From NCBI RefSeq assembly GCF_051014685.1, contig NC_135055.1, positions 24,142,501-24,206,500 on the forward strand: a stretch of DNA of 64,000 nucleotides, written 5' to 3'. The notes beneath the pieces are model-generated. The model ran no database searches. It had not been told where the DNA came from and saw only the letters and a program-made list of their open reading frames with translations. The stretch comes from Ptiloglossa arizonensis. Taxonomy: Eukaryota > Arthropoda > Insecta > Hymenoptera > Colletidae. Within the stretch, counting starts at the first letter, position 1. Each line of letters opens with the position of its first letter. Of the stretch, positions 60,337 through 64,000 are shown piece after piece. Made by a program: the position numbers and the translations under genes.

Positions 60337-63084
60337 TTAAATTGTGGGATTATATATCCCACGAGATCCAGAGTTTACATGAGGGGACAATCCGACCACT
60401 TGATTCGTCTTTGAATTACGCATCAAGGGTTTGTGATACCACATTGATTCCATAGAGTGTTGCCATTGCCAGCAACCGCGACAAAAGTACCGAAAGCACA
60501 TCTACAAATGAAAAAAAAAATTGTTTAAGATCTAGAGTGATATAAGTGAAATATATTGGTATTAAAAGAATAAGTCGTGGAAGAAATGCTGTTCATACCA
60601 CTTCACGACAGAAATAAGGTCCTTGTTGTAGACAACATTCGGAACACATAGAATCTTCTAGATACGGATCTACTTGCACCTGTTGGAAAAAAATTAAAGC
60701 CATTATAATTTTTCTTTCTATATTTCATAACCGTTTTGTGAAATACTGCAAACCTTTTTTGTAAATTTGGCAGTTTTTATTTCTATAAAAGCAGCTGAAA
60801 CTGCTTTCATATATGAATGTTTTGTACTAAATGTAACACGACCGGATCCTATTGGGTACTTGTGTTTGTCAGTATCAATGCCTGAAATAAAGTTCCAACT
60901 TGAATGATATTTGTCTCGAAATTAACATAAACGAATTCTTGTGGAATGAGTTTTACCTGCATAAATAACTCCACGGAATAGATCGTCCATTATTTTTGCT
61001 AAACCGCTAGCAGTTAGCGTACCATGAAGCGCGCCGACGAATACTGTTTTATGGGGATCAAGCTTCTGCGACGAAGACTTTACGTAATTACTGTTTTCAA
61101 GGATCCAAGGTATTACTTGTACCTGTGTCACAATTAATGCATCAAAGCTAAATTCTAACTGTTATAAGAAAAACCGAGAATAAACATAAAAAATTAAATG
61201 AAATGTGGCGTATACCTCTTTTGCCTTCATACGTTTAGACGATATCTTGTAGTACCAACTTTCGCCGTTGATAAAATCGTGTGTACAACACGCCAACAAG
61301 GTTCTCACCTTAAAAACGATCAATTTTTCATTAAAATAGAACATGCAATTTTAAAGAACTAAAATATTGTACTTTCAATATCTATATATTTCTATAAACA
61401 AAACTAAATTAGACTATATTCTATATATATTTTAATTCTATTTAATTTTTATTACAACTGTTTTTCCAAGACTGATTCGATGGATTCTAAATGCAGCCGA
61501 AATTTCCACATACATTCTAAGAAACTAATCTTAGCCGTACTAAACACTCGTCGTTCACACTCATAAGAAAAGATCCTTAAGCGAAAGTCTAGATATAACC
61601 ATATCCCTACCAAATCATAATCAGTCGCTTCAGTATTTTATACTGTGCAAAACCTCATTAAAAAATTAGACTATCAAGTAGGGATTCATTTTGTTAGCTA
61701 AGAATATCTGGCTCCTATTGTATCAATGTTATAGCTACCTGTTTTTCGGACTCAAATACGATATATACATATCCTTTTGGCTGCGTAGCAAATTGATCTT
61801 TTCCCGGCCATTCCACTCGTATCTGGCCGAATGGTTTGAAAGTTGTGACTAAAAGCGATTCAGTAATATCCCAAGGTACACCACCAAGGAACACCTTGGA
61901 CGAATAACCTGATGGTTTTTGAGTGCGTTGCGGTAGTATGCCGCTCCAAGTACAAGTTGGATCACAAAGTGCTAGATCAATTATTTTTTATCCATTAACA
62001 AACATTTCAGCGATTTACTTCGTATGTTTCGTCAATCAAGTAAATCATTACATACCAGCGGCGCTTCGATGAAATCGTGCCACACGCTCGAGAGATATTT
62101 GCGGATCTAAAATATTCACCGATGGTGAATTTAATGCCGTATGATTCACAGTGGAACAACAACTTTTCTCGCGCGGCATAACAGAATTTAGTAAATTGCC
62201 ATTTTGATTTGAACCATAATGGTGACCACGATTATTATGTCCGTGCGAGTGATGATGGTGATGCAACGATGATGAATTCTGATAAGGCGAAGTTAAATAC
62301 TTCTTCACCGCCATTCGTTGCATCGCGGCTGCCCTGTTATTTGTGCATAAGTCCACCTCTGGTGACATTAATGAACCCAGCGACTGAGAGTAACATCCGT
62401 GTGATGATGAATTCAACGACAAACAATTCTGAAAAGATACATTTATCGAAATGAAGTGTACGTAGGAACAAAAGCTCGAATTTATTTTCCTTGAAAATAA
62501 AAAAGAATGGTACAAGAAGGTTTGTCTTCCTTGAAATAGAAGGTAGGACTCATCTCGATTACCAGACGCAAACCGTCGTATTATATAAACTTACCATTAT
62601 ATCGGTCAGGGAACCATCCATACTACTTATGCCGCTCGTCTCTGAATCTGCCGGTGAATTTGATCTCGAACCGCTACATCCTACCGCGTGAGGATACTCA
62701 AATGTGGGACTACCGCAATCGCTACATTGAAGAAGAAAAAAAAGAAAAAAGAAAACGTATTCGTACGTTAGTTTTTATTTTAATGCAATTAAGAAGAATT
62801 ACAATGTATCTTCGTGAAGAATACCTGTAAGGTGGCGACCCACGAATAGGTCTCCCGAAATAGGGAGAATGAATGGGCGACGACGGAGAGCCCACATGCT
62901 GCATAGATCCCCGATTTGTCGGCGACGACGCTGTTTGATTACTACTGTTCGTGGACGAATACGAGTACGGATTAGAGTACAGACTACCCGGGGTGCTAGG
63001 GCTACCGGGTGTGGTAATAGAGCTCGGTGAGCTTGGAATATCCAGCATCGATGAATTCGGGCATACCCCGTTTCTATCGTCGCA
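60337..63084 (-). CDS. orb: Orb / CPEB1 cytoplasmic polyadenylation element-binding protein (5' end missing)
   Basis: Nine exons: 63084-62825, 62721-62595, 62428-62056, 61971-61739, 61308-61216, 61122-60957, 60881-60754, 60679-60599, 60501-60337. They encode 541 residues with closed phases. The first exon listed opens in phase 0 from an acceptor, so earlier exons lie past 64000, unless the Met at 63048 is an alternative start. The protein binds CPE elements in mRNA 3' UTRs and controls poly(A) length and translation, classically in oogenesis. The N-terminal part is Ser/Pro-rich, then His-rich ([12 protein letters not shown]). RRM1 has [19 protein letters not shown]2 has [20 protein letters not shown] and IGSGRVTF. 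The C-terminal ZZ zinc-binding domain has [34 protein letters not shown] and YHKPLM. The CPEB1/Orb type is preferred over CPEB2-4/Orb2 because the ZZ domain reads PYLEDSMC and lacks the CPEB2-4 spacing. Confidence 0.93.
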
Positions 63085-64000
63085 CTATATGAACATAATG
63101 CATGAAACTGATTAATGAAACGCTTTCTGCTTTTAGCATTGTCATTCGGCTCCTATATCCGTTCCACGGATGTTCAATAAGATTTAGGTCTGAGCTCTGT
63201 AGCGGTGCATCATCTTCTCCAACAATTAAATCGTAACTAAAAATTTTGAAGTAAATATCTCGCACAGTTTGTATTTTCCGAATACCTCCCCCTATTAATT
63301 TGATACAACCTAAACAATCGGTTGCATCGGTCCCCATATCTTTTACCGATACGAGCGAGATGCGAAAAGTTTAGGTTCTGTTCGAGGTATGGAGTTGGTT
63401 GTCAAAGGGTTAAGAAAGCTCACTATTTGGTCCTCTCTTCGCGAGTTTATCTAATTGTATAAGTTCCTCTGACAGTAGGTTCAATCTATTCAACGATAAG
63501 AAAGGACTCTCCCTCCATATTTCTTTATATGAAACTCGCAACACTATCGTTGGCGCGTGGCCAAGATAATGTTACAAAATAAGGGGTAGGAACACAGCGT
63601 GCGATTACAAGTTCACGGGAAAGCTGAGGCCAAGAAGGGACCAGGGAGGGAGAAAGAGGACCGTGATAGAGCCGTTTGGCTCAGGCTTGTAAATTCTTGG
63701 CTATCCGAGAATCCGGGTCGCGCTAACGCGCGGCCATGCGTAATTTCCTTCGCTGAACGCATTACACGGCGGGTCCAACACACGCGTTTCGATGGTCCCT
63801 GACGGTCCTTTATGTACAGAGATGCATCCAGCGAATGGTGAGGGTAATAATGTTACAGGCGTCGAGAACAGCCTGATAAAATGTCCATTAAAGCGTCTGG
63901 TCGATAAGGCACGACTTTCATACGGCTCTCGCTCGCACTTTGGTTATTGTGGTTCAAAAAATCACTATTTAAATACAGTCATTGTGTATAGTATTTTCTA
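63085..64000 (-). other. orb intron with transposase-like relic
   Basis: Sequence upstream of the most 5' visible orb exon; by position it is an orb intron. A minus-strand frame at 63337-63074 contains a piece resembling the DDE region of Tc1/mariner transposases (see findings). The last 400 bp are GC-richer and hold a plus-strand frame (63599-63802) without a domain. Confidence 0.5.
63115..63240 (-). pseudogene. Tc1/mariner-like transposase fragment
   Basis: On the minus strand the peptide SSDLNLIEHPWNGYRSRM resembles the SPDLNPIEHLW motif that ends the catalytic domain of Tc1/mariner transposases. A DDAP shortly before it resembles the NAP block. The spacing is much too short for an intact catalytic domain and there is no N-terminal DNA-binding part. 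I see no terminal inverted repeats. It is a relic at most, and similarity rests on one motif. Confidence 0.4.

Overview
The window is eukaryotic nuclear DNA, almost certainly from an insect. It is strongly AT-rich, with many small introns using ordinary GT..AG sites, AATAAA polyadenylation signals and long microsatellites. The gene set has the insect flavour (a long Scribble, an Orb-type CPEB). Base composition and gene structure look most like a bee or other hymenopteran, but that is an inference; no marker in the window fixes the species. There is no operon, CRISPR array, integron or prophage-like structure.

Layout: (1) 44-3790 (+), cytosolic isoleucyl-tRNA synthetase in one uninterrupted exon. 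(2) 5210-6444 (-), a TMUB1-like membrane ubiquitin-like protein, 3 coding exons, convergent with (1). (3) 7931-11851 (+), ALIX/PDCD6IP, 15 exons, divergent from (2). (4) 12706-14543 (+), LRPAP1/RAP, 7 exons. (5) 15026-16318 (+), axonemal dynein light intermediate chain DNALI1, 6 exons. (6) 54198-19155 (-), scribble, 34 coding exons over 35 kb, including a 16.3 kb first coding intron. (7) 56235-57260 (+), PEX11 gamma, 4 exons, divergent from scrib. (8) 63084-60337 (-), the 3' nine exons of orb/CPEB1; its 5' end lies beyond the window.

Every exon model was assembled by hand from the sequence. Splice phases close exactly in all seven spliced models (359, 819, 359, 253, 2050, 232 and at least 541 residues), which is strong internal support for the boundaries. 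The genes are unrelated housekeeping, trafficking, cilium, polarity, peroxisome and translational-control genes; nothing suggests they form one system.

I did not find a convincing new biological system. The best leads are undescribed-looking alternative exons inside scrib: a 30-nt in-frame microexon between PDZ3 and PDZ4, a 12-residue alternative terminal exon with its own poly(A) signal, and three weaker coding-like segments. Other leads are a basic NLS-like Scribble tail, two NPF motifs ending ALIX, a repeated element in scrib intron 1, and CPE-like motifs downstream of orb. All need transcript or comparative data.
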